Shown here: positions 1 to 8,574 of the stretch, in pieces
Layout of the letters: every line of letters starts with the position of its first letter
Numbering within the stretch: the first letter of the stretch is position 1
NCBI RefSeq assembly: GCF_037095755.1
Contig: NZ_JBAWKJ010000001.1
Span: forward strand, 558,001-622,000
Length of the DNA: 64,000 nt
Reading direction: 5' to 3'
Origin: Sphingopyxis sp. CCNWLW2
Lineage (GTDB): Bacteria > Pseudomonadota > Alphaproteobacteria > Sphingomonadales > Sphingomonadaceae
Notes under the pieces: generated by a model
The model's input: only the letters and a program-made list of their open reading frames with translations
The model's database searches: none
Told to the model about the DNA's origin: nothing
Position numbers and translations under genes: made by a program

Positions 1-195
1 CGGCAGGATCTGCATCACCGCGAGCAGCCGGTTGAACCGCACCGGCGAAATCCAGCGCTCCTCCTCGACCAGCGCCTGTTTCACCATCGCGATCTGGGCG
101 ACGGGCCCGCCAAAGGCGAGGAAACCGAAACGGAGGAAACGGAGGAAAAGCCGAAACAATGAAAGGGTCGGCGGCGAATAGATATCGGTCGTCAT
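1..195 (-). CDS. chrA: Chromate transporter (ChrA family), N-terminal part
   Basis: The first 65 residues of a ChrA/CHR-family membrane protein; the rest lies beyond the left edge. The reading starts at the ATG complementary to 193-195. The segment FLRFGFLAFGGPVAQIAM, followed by a VEEERWIS stretch and LAVMQILP, matches the conserved start of the CHR domain, where a first helix leads into the FGGP motif. Known members move chromate or sulfate across the inner membrane and give chromate resistance; the substrate here is inferred from family only. The upstream 178 bp (196-373) holds no gene that I can see. Confidence 0.8.
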   Translation of the reverse strand, partial: MTTDIYSPPTLSLFRLFLRFLRFGFLAFGGPVAQIAMVKQALVEEERWISPVRFNRLLAVMQILP

Positions 196-373
196 TGCAA
201 GCACGCTCCTTGCCGCAAGCGCGGCTTATGGAGCGGAACTTGGACGGCGCACCGTCTGAACGGGCGTCCGCATTGCCCGCACCGCCTATTTTACCGCGTC
301 CGCCCGAAAGGGGAAGATAGACTTTGTTTCAGTGCGCACCCCTTCGAACATACCCTCAGCCGCAAGTAAGGGG

Positions 374-1087
374 TCAGTAGAAGAGGTCTTGAATATCGAG
401 TTTTCGAGCTTCTTCGAGATGGCCTGCACGAAGCAACCGAGCTTGTGCGCCAAAAAATCTAGCTAGCCCATCCGCCCAGGCGAGGGATCGAAAATCTGAA
501 CTTACCGAGATGCCCAAACTGCTCAAGACCGCAACGGCGGCCCCAACGTCGCCTCCGAGACGAGATTTCATTCGTTGCATGAACTCCTCTTCCTTGGCGC
601 GGGCAAGCGGCCAAGGGAGAGAGGGCGACGCATGAGGGGAAAATGATCCAACCTCTTCCGCGCGAACATCCACGTAATCATAAAAGTTTCGCGCTGCGAT
701 CTCGCACATTGCCGCGGCGTCGGTCAGAGATACCTTTTTCACGCCCTGGACCGCTCTTGCTCGGGCTAGTCCGACGTACAAATTCAGCAGCGATCCGATC
801 GAAAAAATTGCGACAGGAATTAACACATACCACGGTACATGCTGCCAGATCATAGCCGCGCTCATAAGAGTGACTGGCCATACCGCATTCACCAGCTTGG
901 CGGGTGTAACTTCCCATCCAAGCGAGTAAGCCAGTTTCCCAAACCGTTCGATAAGCGCAGTCCAAAGATTAATTCGACTGGCCGATTTTTCGATTTCCCC
1001 CATTAGCTCGACATACGCAACCTCATGTGGGTTTGCAAACCACATAACGTCACACTTATTCCATATCAACATGTCGATTTTGGACAT
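374..1087 (-). CDS. Hypothetical membrane protein, AT-richer than its surroundings
   Basis: I do not recognise this protein (about 237 residues). The middle holds two adjacent hydrophobic stretches (around WPVTLMSAAMIW and VLIPVAIFSIGSLLNLYVGLA), so a two-helix membrane hairpin is likely. It is followed by a soluble C-terminal half rich in Ala, Arg and Glu. The start is uncertain. The frame is open up to an ATG at 1162, but the extra 25 residues look non-coding, so I favour the ATG at 1087 (MSKIDMLIW). Base composition is visibly less GC-rich than in the neighbouring genes, which fits recent acquisition. It is divergent from the adhesin gene. Confidence 0.5.
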   Translation of the reverse strand: MSKIDMLIWNKCDVMWFANPHEVAYVELMGEIEKSASRINLWTALIERFGKLAYSLGWEVTPAKLVNAVWPVTLMSAAMIWQHVPWYVLIPVAIFSIGSLLNLYVGLARARAVQGVKKVSLTDAAAMCEIAARNFYDYVDVRAEEVGSFSPHASPSLPWPLARAKEEEFMQRMKSRLGGDVGAAVAVLSSLGISVSSDFRSLAWADGLARFFGAQARLLRAGHLEEARKLDIQDLFY

Positions 1088-1182
1088 TATAACCCATATG
1101 GTTTTCACTGGGAAATGCGGGAGGAACGAAGGGTTGGCGCCACATCGCGTTTGATAAGTCATTACAAGCCACTACACCCATG

Positions 1183-1201
1183 AGGTGATCGACGATCACC
1201 T
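1183..1201 (+). promoter_or_regulatory. Hairpin or operator in the adhesin leader
   Basis: Perfect 8-bp inverted repeat (AGGTGATC / GATCACCT) with a 3-base spacer, ending 16 bases before the adhesin ATG at 1218 and just upstream of its ribosome site (AGAGGGG). It could be an operator, or an mRNA hairpin that affects translation of the adhesin. The sequence alone cannot separate these. Confidence 0.4.
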
Positions 1202-1217
1202 TAGAGGGGAATTTACC

Positions 1218-2513
1218 ATGATCCATTCGAACGACATGTTTCGCCACTATTCCACGCTGACTGCACCCGCGCGGGAACGCCGGGCCTTGCACGCATTGCG
1301 CTATTTACCCCTGCTGGCCTTGCTGGTCGCAGGCAATGCCGCTGCGGCAAATATCGAGCTCGGCGGCCCCGGCGCCAACGGGATCGGCACCGGCACCGGG
1401 GCGGGTGGCCCCGTGGGCATTGGCGGCCAAGGCGGTGACCGCCCGACCGTCACCCCGGAGACGGACGGCAAAATAACGGTCGGCGGCGGCGGCAATGGCG
1501 GCTTCGGCGTCTCTGCCGGAATCGGCGGCAGGGGCGGTAACGGCCCAACCACAACCGGCTACAATTCGACGACCATCGGGTCGGGCGGCATCGGTGGACG
1601 CGGCGACCTGGGGGGCAAGGGCGGCGCGGGCGGAAACGCGGCCATATCGACCGGCTGGGGCTCGACAGCCATCGGGTCCGGCGCCATGGGCGCGCGCGCT
1701 GGCGCGGGGGAAACAGGCGGAGCGGGCGGCAATGGGGCCCTATCGTCCGCCGCTGGCGCGATAGCCGTCGGTTCGGGCAGTCCGGGCAGGGGCGCTAGCG
1801 AAGGCTCCGCGGCGGGCGGAAACGGCGCCCAGGCGACCGGCGAAGCCGCCATCGCGATCGGAAGCGCCGCGGGCACCAATCAGGGGGCCGTGGCGTCGGG
1901 CGTCGGCAGCACCGCGATCGGCGGCGCGAGCGGCGGCAAGGCTGGCGCAGCAGCATTCGCCAGCGACAGCGTGGCGATCGGGTCGGGCAGCCAGGTCGCA
2001 AGCGGCGCCAGCGGCAGCGTGGCCATCGGGTCCGGCTCGACGGCCACGGCCGCCAACACCGTCTCTTTCGGATCGGCGGGTCAAACGCGCGGCCTGGTCA
2101 ACGTCAGCGCCGGGGCGGTGACCGCGACGAGTAGCGACGCCATCAACGGCAGCCAGTTGCATGCCGTGCAAGCGGTCAACGCGGCGCAGGACAGCCGCCT
2201 GACCATGCTCGAAGCGATGGGCACGGCCTATGGCACTCAGATCGGCGATCTTTACAGCATCACCGATCGCGACCGCCGCGAAGCGCAGCGGGGCACCGCC
2301 GCCGCCGTCGCCCTGACCGCGGCGCCCATGCCGTCGGAGCCCGGCAAGACGAGCTATACCTTCAATCTCGCCACCTTCCGCGGCGAACAGGCCGTCGGGG
2401 CATCGATCGCCCACCGCTTCGACACCGGCGAGCCCCTCGCCTTCACCGCCGGCGTCTCGCACGCGAGCGGCCGCAACACGGCGCTGCGTGTCGGCGTGGC
2501 GGGAGAGTTTTAG
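1218..2513 (+). CDS. YadA-type trimeric autotransporter adhesin (short, Gly-rich head)
   Basis: Predicted outer-membrane adhesin of 431 residues. After a long signal region (hydrophobic LPLLALLVAGNAAAA) comes a glycine-rich head carrying spaced copies of the YadA head motif (TTIGSGG, TAIGSGA, AIAVGSGS, SVAIGSGS). A stalk/neck follows (NTVSFGSAG, then DAINGSQLHAVQAVN). The last 80 or so residues form the YadA-like membrane anchor, ending in GVAGEF with a terminal Phe as usual for barrel proteins. The ATG at 1218 has a GAGGGG site at good spacing; an upstream in-frame start at 1185 has none. The family forms trimers that bind surfaces or host matrix. The protein is small and its head unusually Gly/Ala-rich. 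Confidence 0.85.
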   Translation: MIHSNDMFRHYSTLTAPARERRALHALRYLPLLALLVAGNAAAANIELGGPGANGIGTGTGAGGPVGIGGQGGDRPTVTPETDGKITVGGGGNGGFGVSAGIGGRGGNGPTTTGYNSTTIGSGGIGGRGDLGGKGGAGGNAAISTGWGSTAIGSGAMGARAGAGETGGAGGNGALSSAAGAIAVGSGSPGRGASEGSAAGGNGAQATGEAAIAIGSAAGTNQGAVASGVGSTAIGGASGGKAGAAAFASDSVAIGSGSQVASGASGSVAIGSGSTATAANTVSFGSAGQTRGLVNVSAGAVTATSSDAINGSQLHAVQAVNAAQDSRLTMLEAMGTAYGTQIGDLYSITDRDRREAQRGTAAAVALTAAPMPSEPGKTSYTFNLATFRGEQAVGASIAHRFDTGEPLAFTAGVSHASGRNTALRVGVAGEF

Positions 2514-2531
2514 GCCCGTCGATCGACGGGC
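2514..2531. terminator. Perfect palindrome between convergent genes
   Basis: An 18-base perfect palindrome (GCCCGTCGATCGACGGGC) starts right after the adhesin stop codon, 8 bases before the stop of the convergent peptidase gene. Its position suits a bidirectional transcription end, but no run of T follows on either strand, so intrinsic termination is not certain. Confidence 0.4.
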
Positions 2532-2539
2532 TGCCGCGC

Positions 2540-3637
2540 CTATGCGCCGAGGCGCGGTAGCCCGTCCATGATCGCGGTCAGCGCCAGCGCATTCTCGCGC
2601 TCCATCGCGCTGTGCCCCGCGTTGGTGACGACATAGGTCACGGGCTCCGACCCCGCGTCGCGGAGCGCGGCGACCAGCCGCGACGCCTGCGTCAGCGGGC
2701 ACACCTCGTCGAAGCGACCATGCACGATATGCACGGGGATCGAAGCGAGCGTCGCAATATTGTCGAAGAAATGCCCCGCCGGAATGAACAGCGCGTTCGC
2801 GAAATAATGCGCCTCGATCTGCGCAAAACACAGCGCGAAATCGGCCTCACCAAACTTGCCCGTGTCGGCGGTCTCGGGGATCATGTTCGAAATCACGCCT
2901 TCCCAAAGCGACCAGGTCAGCGCGGCCTTCAACTGCCGTTCCTTCTCGGCCTCATTCGCCGGCACCATGTCGAAAATCGCCTTGTACGACGTCATCACGT
3001 CGCCGCGCTCTTGCGGAGTCAGTACCGACAGCAGCTCGGCCCACTCTTCGGGATATTTCATATAGGCGCCGGGCTCGGTCAGCCCGAACGGATCGGCCTC
3101 CCACGTCGCGGCATTCCCCTGATAGAGATACAGCAGATCCTCGGACGAACCGAGGAAGATGCCGCGCAGGATCAGGCTCGCGACATGTGCCGGACGCGCA
3201 ATCGCATAGGCCATCGCGAGCGTGCTCCCCCAGCTCCCCCCGAACACATGCATCGGCCCGGCGATCTCCAGCTTCGCGCGCAATTTCTCGATATCGCCGA
3301 TCAGGTCGGCGGTCGTGTTCTTGGCCAGCGCCACTGCCGGCCCCGCCGACGCCACCGTCGGCTCGCTCTTCCCGCACCCGCGCTGATCAAACAGGATGAC
3401 GCGGTAGCGCTTGGGATCGAAGAAGCGCGCCATGACCGGCGCGCACGCGCCGCCGGGCCCGCCATGGAGGAACATCACCGGCTCACCGTCGGGATTGCCA
3501 TATTCCTCCCAGTAAATGCGGTGCGCCGGGTCGCGATCGACTTCGAGCCAGCCGAAGTTCAGGCATGGCGGCTGCGGATAGACCCAGTCGTCGCCGATCT
3601 TGCTCGAAGCCTGCAACCGCGAAAAATCCATGTCCAT
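2540..3637 (-). CDS. pip: Prolyl iminopeptidase (alpha/beta hydrolase, S33)
   Basis: Releases N-terminal proline from peptides. All hallmarks are visible: the oxyanion motif HGGPGG, DQRGCGKS, the nucleophile elbow GGSWGS (catalytic Ser), Asp in HGRFDEVCP and His in NAGHSAMER near the end. The 365 residues include about 40 more at the N-terminus than the shortest family members. There is no signal peptide, so the enzyme is probably cytoplasmic. It stands alone, convergent with the adhesin gene. It fits the window's general wealth of peptidases, suggesting growth on peptides. Confidence 0.92.
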   Translation of the reverse strand: MDMDFSRLQASSKIGDDWVYPQPPCLNFGWLEVDRDPAHRIYWEEYGNPDGEPVMFLHGGPGGACAPVMARFFDPKRYRVILFDQRGCGKSEPTVASAGPAVALAKNTTADLIGDIEKLRAKLEIAGPMHVFGGSWGSTLAMAYAIARPAHVASLILRGIFLGSSEDLLYLYQGNAATWEADPFGLTEPGAYMKYPEEWAELLSVLTPQERGDVMTSYKAIFDMVPANEAEKERQLKAALTWSLWEGVISNMIPETADTGKFGEADFALCFAQIEAHYFANALFIPAGHFFDNIATLASIPVHIVHGRFDEVCPLTQASRLVAALRDAGSEPVTYVVTNAGHSAMERENALALTAIMDGLPRLGA

Positions 3638-3860
3638 GCACCCTTGTCGATGATTCCGTTGCCACGGGCCTAAACGGTCGCGGCGCTATGTCCACCGTCT
3701 CGCGGGCTGCGGGGAACTTATCGCGCGGGCCATCGTTCAAAAAACACCCCTGATCGCGGGACGGATGACGCGCCCCCAAAGCGGCGCATGGCTGAAATTC
3801 CGGGGTTGGGCACGCGCGCATGGAAAGCGATTTCCATGGGCATCAAAAAGGAGTGGTCTC

Positions 3861-4109
3861 ATGCGTTTCCAACCCATTATGCTCGGTGCGCTCGGCGCAC
3901 TGGCGCTCTCCGCCTGTTCGCAAAAGGAAGATGTCGCGATGGCGCCGCCCCCGCCGCCGGGCGCGGTTCCGGGAAGCGTTGCCGCCGACCGCGACGGCGA
4001 CGGCATCATCGACGGCTATTATACCGCCGACGGCATCTATCACCCCAACTATGTGCCGCCGCCGCCCCCGCCGCCGCCCGCCCCGTCGCGGCTGGGAGAA
4101 CGCGGCTGA
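3861..4109 (+). CDS. Small lipoprotein with DxDxDG motif and Pro-rich tail
   Basis: An 82-residue precursor. A short signal peptide ends in a lipobox (LALSACS), so the mature protein should be a lipid-anchored peptide. It contains a proline run, a calcium-loop-like DRDGDGIIDG stretch, the motif YYTADGIYHPNYV and a second proline run. The ATG at 3861 has AAGGAG at ideal spacing; upstream in-frame starts lack this. Its stop lies 17 bases before the L,D-transpeptidase ATG, so the two are probably one transcript. Function unknown. The DxDxDG loop resembles those of dockerins and thrombospondin type-3 repeats, but a single copy proves little. Confidence 0.7.
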   Translation: MRFQPIMLGALGALALSACSQKEDVAMAPPPPPGAVPGSVAADRDGDGIIDGYYTADGIYHPNYVPPPPPPPPAPSRLGERG

Positions 4110-4126
4110 TTACGTTGTTTCGGGGG

Positions 4127-5425
4127 ATGCAGCGCCGCTGCGCCCCCCTTTTCCTGATCGGACTGGCGCTCGGCACGCCCCTCGCCCCGCCCGTCCTCGC
4201 GGCGCCCGCAGCGCAGGGGGCGGCGCTCCCGCTCGCCGGCGCGATCCGCGAAGAAGCCGGCGGCGACGTCAAACGCTTCTACGCCGCACGCAATTTCAAG
4301 CCGCTCTGGCTCCGCGCGGGCAAGCTCGGGCCCGAGGCGGTGGCGCTGCTCGGCTATCTCTCGACCGCCTCGCGCGACGGTCTCAAATCTTCATCCTACG
4401 ACCTTGAAAAGCTCGAAGCGCTGATCGCCCGCGCCCGCGGCGGCGCCCCGCAGGACCTTGCGCGCGCCGAAGTCGCGCTCTCGGCCGCCTTCGCGCGCTA
4501 TGTCCGCGACATGCGCAGCCCCGGCGGGGCAAAGATGGATTATGCCGACAAGTCGCTTCGCCCGAAAAAAGCCGACCCCGAAACGGTGCTCCGCGCCGCC
4601 GCCTTCCCCAAGGATTTCGGCGCCTATATGAAAAATATGGGTTGGATGAGCGAACATTATGTGCGCCTCCGCACCCTGATGGGCCGCGCTTTGGCGCAGG
4701 GGACCTCGAAGGACGCGATGGCGCGCCTTCGGCTCAACCTCGACCGCGCGCGCCTCCTGCCCGGCCCGTACGTCCATCATATCGTCGTCGACGCCTCGTC
4801 GGGCCAGCTCTGGTATTATGACGCGGGCAAGCGCGCGGGGTCGATGAAGGTCGTCGTCGGCGCGCCCGAAACGCAGACCCCGATGCTCGCGGGCAAGCTC
4901 CAATGGGCGATCCTCAACCCCTATTGGAACGTCCCCGACTATCTCGCCCAAGAAAGCATCGCCCCCAAGGTCCTCGCCGGGCGCAGCCTCGCCTCGCTGC
5001 GCATGGAGGCGCTCTCCGACTGGGGTCCCAATCCGCGCAAGCTCGACGCGTCCGAAATCGACTGGCCCGCGGTCGCCGCGGGCGACGAGGTGCTGCGCCT
5101 CCGCGAACTTCCCGGTGGCGCCAATTCGATGGGCCGCGTCAAATTCCTCTTCCCCAATGACGAGGGCATCTACCTCCACGACACCCCCGAGCGCGCGCTG
5201 CTCAAAAAGCCCGACCGCCATTTTTCGAACGGCTGCATCCGCCTCGAAAATGCCGCCGCGCTCGGCCAGTGGCTGCTCCACCGCCCGATCAGCACCAAGT
5301 CGAAGACCCCCGAACAGGCGGTCGCGTTGCCCGTCGAGGTGCCCGTCTACCTCACCTACATCACCGCCATCGCGACCGACCGCGGCCTCGCCTTCCGCGA
5401 CGATGTTTACGGCAGGGATAGCTGA
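4127..5425 (+). CDS. L,D-transpeptidase (YkuD domain, YcbB-like)
   Basis: Predicted periplasmic cell-wall enzyme that forms 3-3 peptidoglycan cross-links or attaches proteins to peptidoglycan. After a signal peptide (LFLIGLALGTPLAPPVLA) comes the N-terminal YcbB-like region (FYAARNFKPLWL, LGYLSTASRDGL). The YkuD domain covers roughly residues 220-390, with the catalytic block YLHDTPE and FSNGCIRL giving His and Cys. The 432 residues are shorter than E. coli LdtD, but similar short forms are common in alphaproteobacteria. The ATG at 4127 is the first plausible start; a TTG at 4115 is possible. It follows the small lipoprotein gene closely. Confidence 0.88.
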   Translation: MQRRCAPLFLIGLALGTPLAPPVLAAPAAQGAALPLAGAIREEAGGDVKRFYAARNFKPLWLRAGKLGPEAVALLGYLSTASRDGLKSSSYDLEKLEALIARARGGAPQDLARAEVALSAAFARYVRDMRSPGGAKMDYADKSLRPKKADPETVLRAAAFPKDFGAYMKNMGWMSEHYVRLRTLMGRALAQGTSKDAMARLRLNLDRARLLPGPYVHHIVVDASSGQLWYYDAGKRAGSMKVVVGAPETQTPMLAGKLQWAILNPYWNVPDYLAQESIAPKVLAGRSLASLRMEALSDWGPNPRKLDASEIDWPAVAAGDEVLRLRELPGGANSMGRVKFLFPNDEGIYLHDTPERALLKKPDRHFSNGCIRLENAAALGQWLLHRPISTKSKTPEQAVALPVEVPVYLTYITAIATDRGLAFRDDVYGRDS

Positions 5426-5500
5426 GGGGCACCGGGCGGTTGACCCGCCCCGGCGAAACGTACAGACGTGCCCCCTCACTGAAAAAAGGGGTGAATCTTC

Positions 5501-7660
5501 ATGCGCAAACTGGCCATCCTCGGTGCAAGCCTGCTCGCTCTTTCCTCGCAGCCGGCCTTTGCACAGGAAGAACCGGCGCCCGCCGCATCGCCCGCGCCCG
5601 CCGCAGAAACGCCTGCCCCCATGTCGGCCGCCGCCGCGGGTAGCGCGCGCAAGAGCCCCGAACGCCGCCTCACCGGCGCCGACCTCTTCGACCTCTCGAT
5701 CGCCTCCGATCCGCAGATCAGCCCCGACGGCCGCCACATCGCCTATGTCCGCCGTTCGAACGACATCATGTCCGACCGCGCGGTCAGCTCGATCTGGCTG
5801 ATCGACACGACGACCGGCGAGGAGACCCCGGTCGCAGGCCGCAGCGGCGGCGCCTTTTCGCCGCGCTGGTCGCCCGACGGCAAGCGCCTCGCCTTCGCCT
5901 CGACCGAGGGCGGCAGCGCGCAGCTCTGGGTGCGCTGGATGAACGGCGGCGAGGCGGTACGCCTCACCGGCCTCCCGACCAGCCCGTCGAGCCTCGCCTG
6001 GTCGCCCGACGGCCGCTCGATCGCCTACACGATGCTCGTCAAGGACGACGGCCCGTCGTTCGGCGCGGCGCCGAAAAACAAGCCCGAGGGCGCGAAATGG
6101 GCCGAGCCGCTCGAGGTCCACGACCTTCTCGCTTACCGCGCCGACGGCGAAGGCTATCTCGAACCCGGCTTCGAAAAGATTTTCGTCGTCCCCGCGACCG
6201 GCGGCTCGCCGCGCCAGCTCACCTTCGGCCCCTATCATGACGGCGGCCCCTTGAGCTGGTCGCGCGATGGCCGCACCCTCTATTTCAGCGCGAACCGCAA
6301 ACCCGATTGGGAGAAGGACCCGGTCGAGAGCGAAGTCCACGCGCTCGACGTGACGAGCGGCACGGTCACCGCGCTCACCGACCGCAACGGCCCCGACACC
6401 AATCCGCTCGTCTCGCCCGACGGCGGCAAGATCGCCTACCTCGGCTTCGACGACAAATTGCGCGCTTACGAAAACACCCAGCTCTACGTCATGAACCGCG
6501 ACGGGTCGGGCAAGCGCAGCCTGACGGGCAATTGGGACTATGGCATCGATGCGATCCAGTGGGGCGCCGATGGCAAGTCCGTCTATGCGCAGTACGACGA
6601 TCACGGCGAGACCAAGGTCGCGCGCATCGGCCTCGATGGCGCGGTGCGCACCGCCGCGACCGGCCTGTCGGGCGGCGGGCTCGACCGGCCCTATACGGGC
6701 GGCAGCTTCACCGTGTCGGACGGCGGCGCGATCGCCTTCACCGGCGGCACCGCAACCCGCCCCGCCGAGGTCCAGCTCAATCGCGGCGGAACGGCGCGCA
6801 TCCTCACCGACCTCAACCGGAGCTTGCGCGAAGTGAAATCGCTCGGCGAGGTGCGCAAGATCACCGTCGCGTCGAGCCACGACGGCAAGACGATCGAGGG
6901 CTGGCTGACCCTCCCGCCCGGCTATCGCGACGGCCAGCGCGTGCCGCTGATCCTCGAAATCCACGGCGGGCCCTTCGCGGCCTATGGCGGCCATTTCTCG
7001 ACCGACAACCAGCTCTACGCCGCGGGCGGCTATGCCGTGCTCTCGGCGAACCCGCGCGGTTCGACCAGCTATGGCGCGGCCTTCGCGAACGAGATCGACA
7101 AGCAATATCCGGGCAATGACTATTTCGACCTCATCAGCATCGTCGACCGCGCGATCGAGCTTGGCGTCGCCGACCCCGACGCGCTCTTCGTCACCGGCGG
7201 CTCGGGCGGCGGTGTGCTCACCAGCTGGATCGTCGGCAAGACGAACCGCTTCAAGGCCGCGGTCACGCAAAAGCCGGTGATCAACTGGACGACGCAGGCG
7301 CTCACCGCCGACGGCCCCGGCTTCTTCGGCCCCTATTGGCTCGGCGCCGAGCCGTGGGAAAAGCCCGAGCTCTTCTGGTCCCGCTCCCCGCTCTCGCTCG
7401 TCGGCAATGTCGAAACCCCGACGCTCGTCGTCGTCGGGGCCGAGGATTACCGCACCCCGGTCAGCGAATCCGAACAATATTACACCGCGCTCCGCCTCCG
7501 CGGCGTGCCCAGCGCGCTGATCAAGGTTCCGGGCGCCAGCCACGGCAGCATCGCCGCGCGCCCGTCGCAATCGGCCGCCAAGGCCTCGGCAATCCTCGCC
7601 TGGTTCGAAAAATACAAGAAGGGCTGGACGCGACCGGCAGGCGATGCGGCGGCGAAATAG
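5501..7660 (+). CDS. Exported S9-family peptidase (acylaminoacyl-peptidase-like)
   Basis: A 719-residue serine peptidase with a clear signal peptide (ends PAFAQE), so periplasmic or outer-envelope. The N-terminal half is a beta-propeller built of PD40-type repeats (ISPDGRHIAYV, WSPDGKRLAFAS, WSPDGRSIAY, VSPDGGKIAYL). The C-terminal catalytic domain starts near residue 460. It has the nucleophile in GGSGGGVLTSW, Asp in VVGAEDYRTPV and His in PGASHGS. The family cleaves short peptides, often as oligopeptide or acylaminoacyl peptidases. It is preceded by a good ribosome site (AAAGGGG) and stands apart from its neighbours by 75 and 8 bases. Confidence 0.92.
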   Translation: MRKLAILGASLLALSSQPAFAQEEPAPAASPAPAAETPAPMSAAAAGSARKSPERRLTGADLFDLSIASDPQISPDGRHIAYVRRSNDIMSDRAVSSIWLIDTTTGEETPVAGRSGGAFSPRWSPDGKRLAFASTEGGSAQLWVRWMNGGEAVRLTGLPTSPSSLAWSPDGRSIAYTMLVKDDGPSFGAAPKNKPEGAKWAEPLEVHDLLAYRADGEGYLEPGFEKIFVVPATGGSPRQLTFGPYHDGGPLSWSRDGRTLYFSANRKPDWEKDPVESEVHALDVTSGTVTALTDRNGPDTNPLVSPDGGKIAYLGFDDKLRAYENTQLYVMNRDGSGKRSLTGNWDYGIDAIQWGADGKSVYAQYDDHGETKVARIGLDGAVRTAATGLSGGGLDRPYTGGSFTVSDGGAIAFTGGTATRPAEVQLNRGGTARILTDLNRSLREVKSLGEVRKITVASSHDGKTIEGWLTLPPGYRDGQRVPLILEIHGGPFAAYGGHFSTDNQLYAAGGYAVLSANPRGSTSYGAAFANEIDKQYPGNDYFDLISIVDRAIELGVADPDALFVTGGSGGGVLTSWIVGKTNRFKAAVTQKPVINWTTQALTADGPGFFGPYWLGAEPWEKPELFWSRSPLSLVGNVETPTLVVVGAEDYRTPVSESEQYYTALRLRGVPSALIKVPGASHGSIAARPSQSAAKASAILAWFEKYKKGWTRPAGDAAAK

Positions 7661-7668
7661 GCAGGCAC

Positions 7669-8394
7669 CTACGTCGCGTCGTGGAAAATGACGCCGAGCG
7701 TGTGCCGCCGCCCCGACCGGATTTCGCTGACCCCGTGGCGCATCGCGACGCGATAGTCGCCGCGCGCGCCGCGCACAGGCCGGACGTTCACCGCGAACAC
7801 CACCGCATCGCCCTTTGTGAGCGACACGACAGCGGCGCGTGACTGCATCCGCGGCCTTTGCTCGGTCAAGACGAACTCGCCGCCGCTGAAGTCGTCGGCG
7901 GGCACTGACAGCAGCACCGCGACCTGCAACGGAAAGACATGCTCGCCGTACAAATCCTGGTGCAGGCAATTATAGTCACCGGCGCCATATTGCAGTAGCA
8001 ACGGCGTCGGCCGCCGCTGCCCGGCATCATGGCACCGCGCCAGAAATTCCGCGTGCTCGGCGGGAAAGCGCACCGCCATTCCCATCCGCTCGTGCCAGCG
8101 GTTGGCGATCGGCGCGAGCGAAGGATACAGCCCACTCCGCAGCGCCGCGACCAGCGGCGGCAACGGATAGGCGAAATAGCGATATTCGCCGCGCCCGAAC
8201 CCGTGCCGCGCCATATGGACATGGCTGCGGAACCCCGCTTCCCGCGCATAGAGCGCCGCAACCTCATCGCACTCGGCATCGCTCAGCAACCCAGGCAGCA
8301 CCGCCCAACCATCGCGGTCGAGCGCTGCCGCGATCGCGCCCCAGTCCAGCGTTTCGATACGCGCATCGATGTGTGTTTCCATGGTGTCCGTCAT
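7669..8394 (-). CDS. 2-oxoglutarate/Fe(II)-dependent oxygenase
   Basis: A 241-residue double-stranded beta-helix oxygenase. The iron ligands are visible as HQD (residues CLHQDLYGEHVFPLQ) and the distal His in RHGVSEIRSGRR, whose Arg would hold 2-oxoglutarate. The core resembles the prolyl-4-hydroxylase/alkylated-DNA-repair type, but the substrate cannot be told. The reading frame extends to 8493, but the first residues (MPRMRRTVARHG) look non-coding; the ATG at 8394 (MTDTMETH) is chosen. It is convergent with the S9 peptidase and ends 8 bases from it. Confidence 0.82.
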   Translation of the reverse strand: MTDTMETHIDARIETLDWGAIAAALDRDGWAVLPGLLSDAECDEVAALYAREAGFRSHVHMARHGFGRGEYRYFAYPLPPLVAALRSGLYPSLAPIANRWHERMGMAVRFPAEHAEFLARCHDAGQRRPTPLLLQYGAGDYNCLHQDLYGEHVFPLQVAVLLSVPADDFSGGEFVLTEQRPRMQSRAAVVSLTKGDAVVFAVNVRPVRGARGDYRVAMRHGVSEIRSGRRHTLGVIFHDAT

Positions 8395-8574
8395 GCACCC
8401 GGCCATGCCACCGCGCGCGCCAACCCGCGCCCCGTTTCTTGTTTTCAAACTGAAAGCCCCATGCCGAGCCACCGTCCGGCGCATCCGGGGCACAGCGGGC
8501 CTGATCGGGGCTTACGCGCCCGCGCTTCTTCTCGCTAGTCGATCTTGCAGGGGCGAGTGAGGACAGGAGCAAGA

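Noticed and set aside
1301..1879. The Gly-rich stretch read as a PE_PGRS-like or silk-like repeat protein
   Set aside because: The AIGSGS head repeats, the neck motif and the C-terminal anchor identify a YadA-type autotransporter; the glycine content is compositional.
4391..7969. A very long open frame on the minus strand, opposite the L,D-transpeptidase and S9 peptidase genes
   Set aside because: It is the mirror of codon bias in high-GC DNA. The plus-strand proteins carry clear catalytic motifs and signal peptides, while the minus reading is Arg/Ala/Gly-rich without any recognisable domain.
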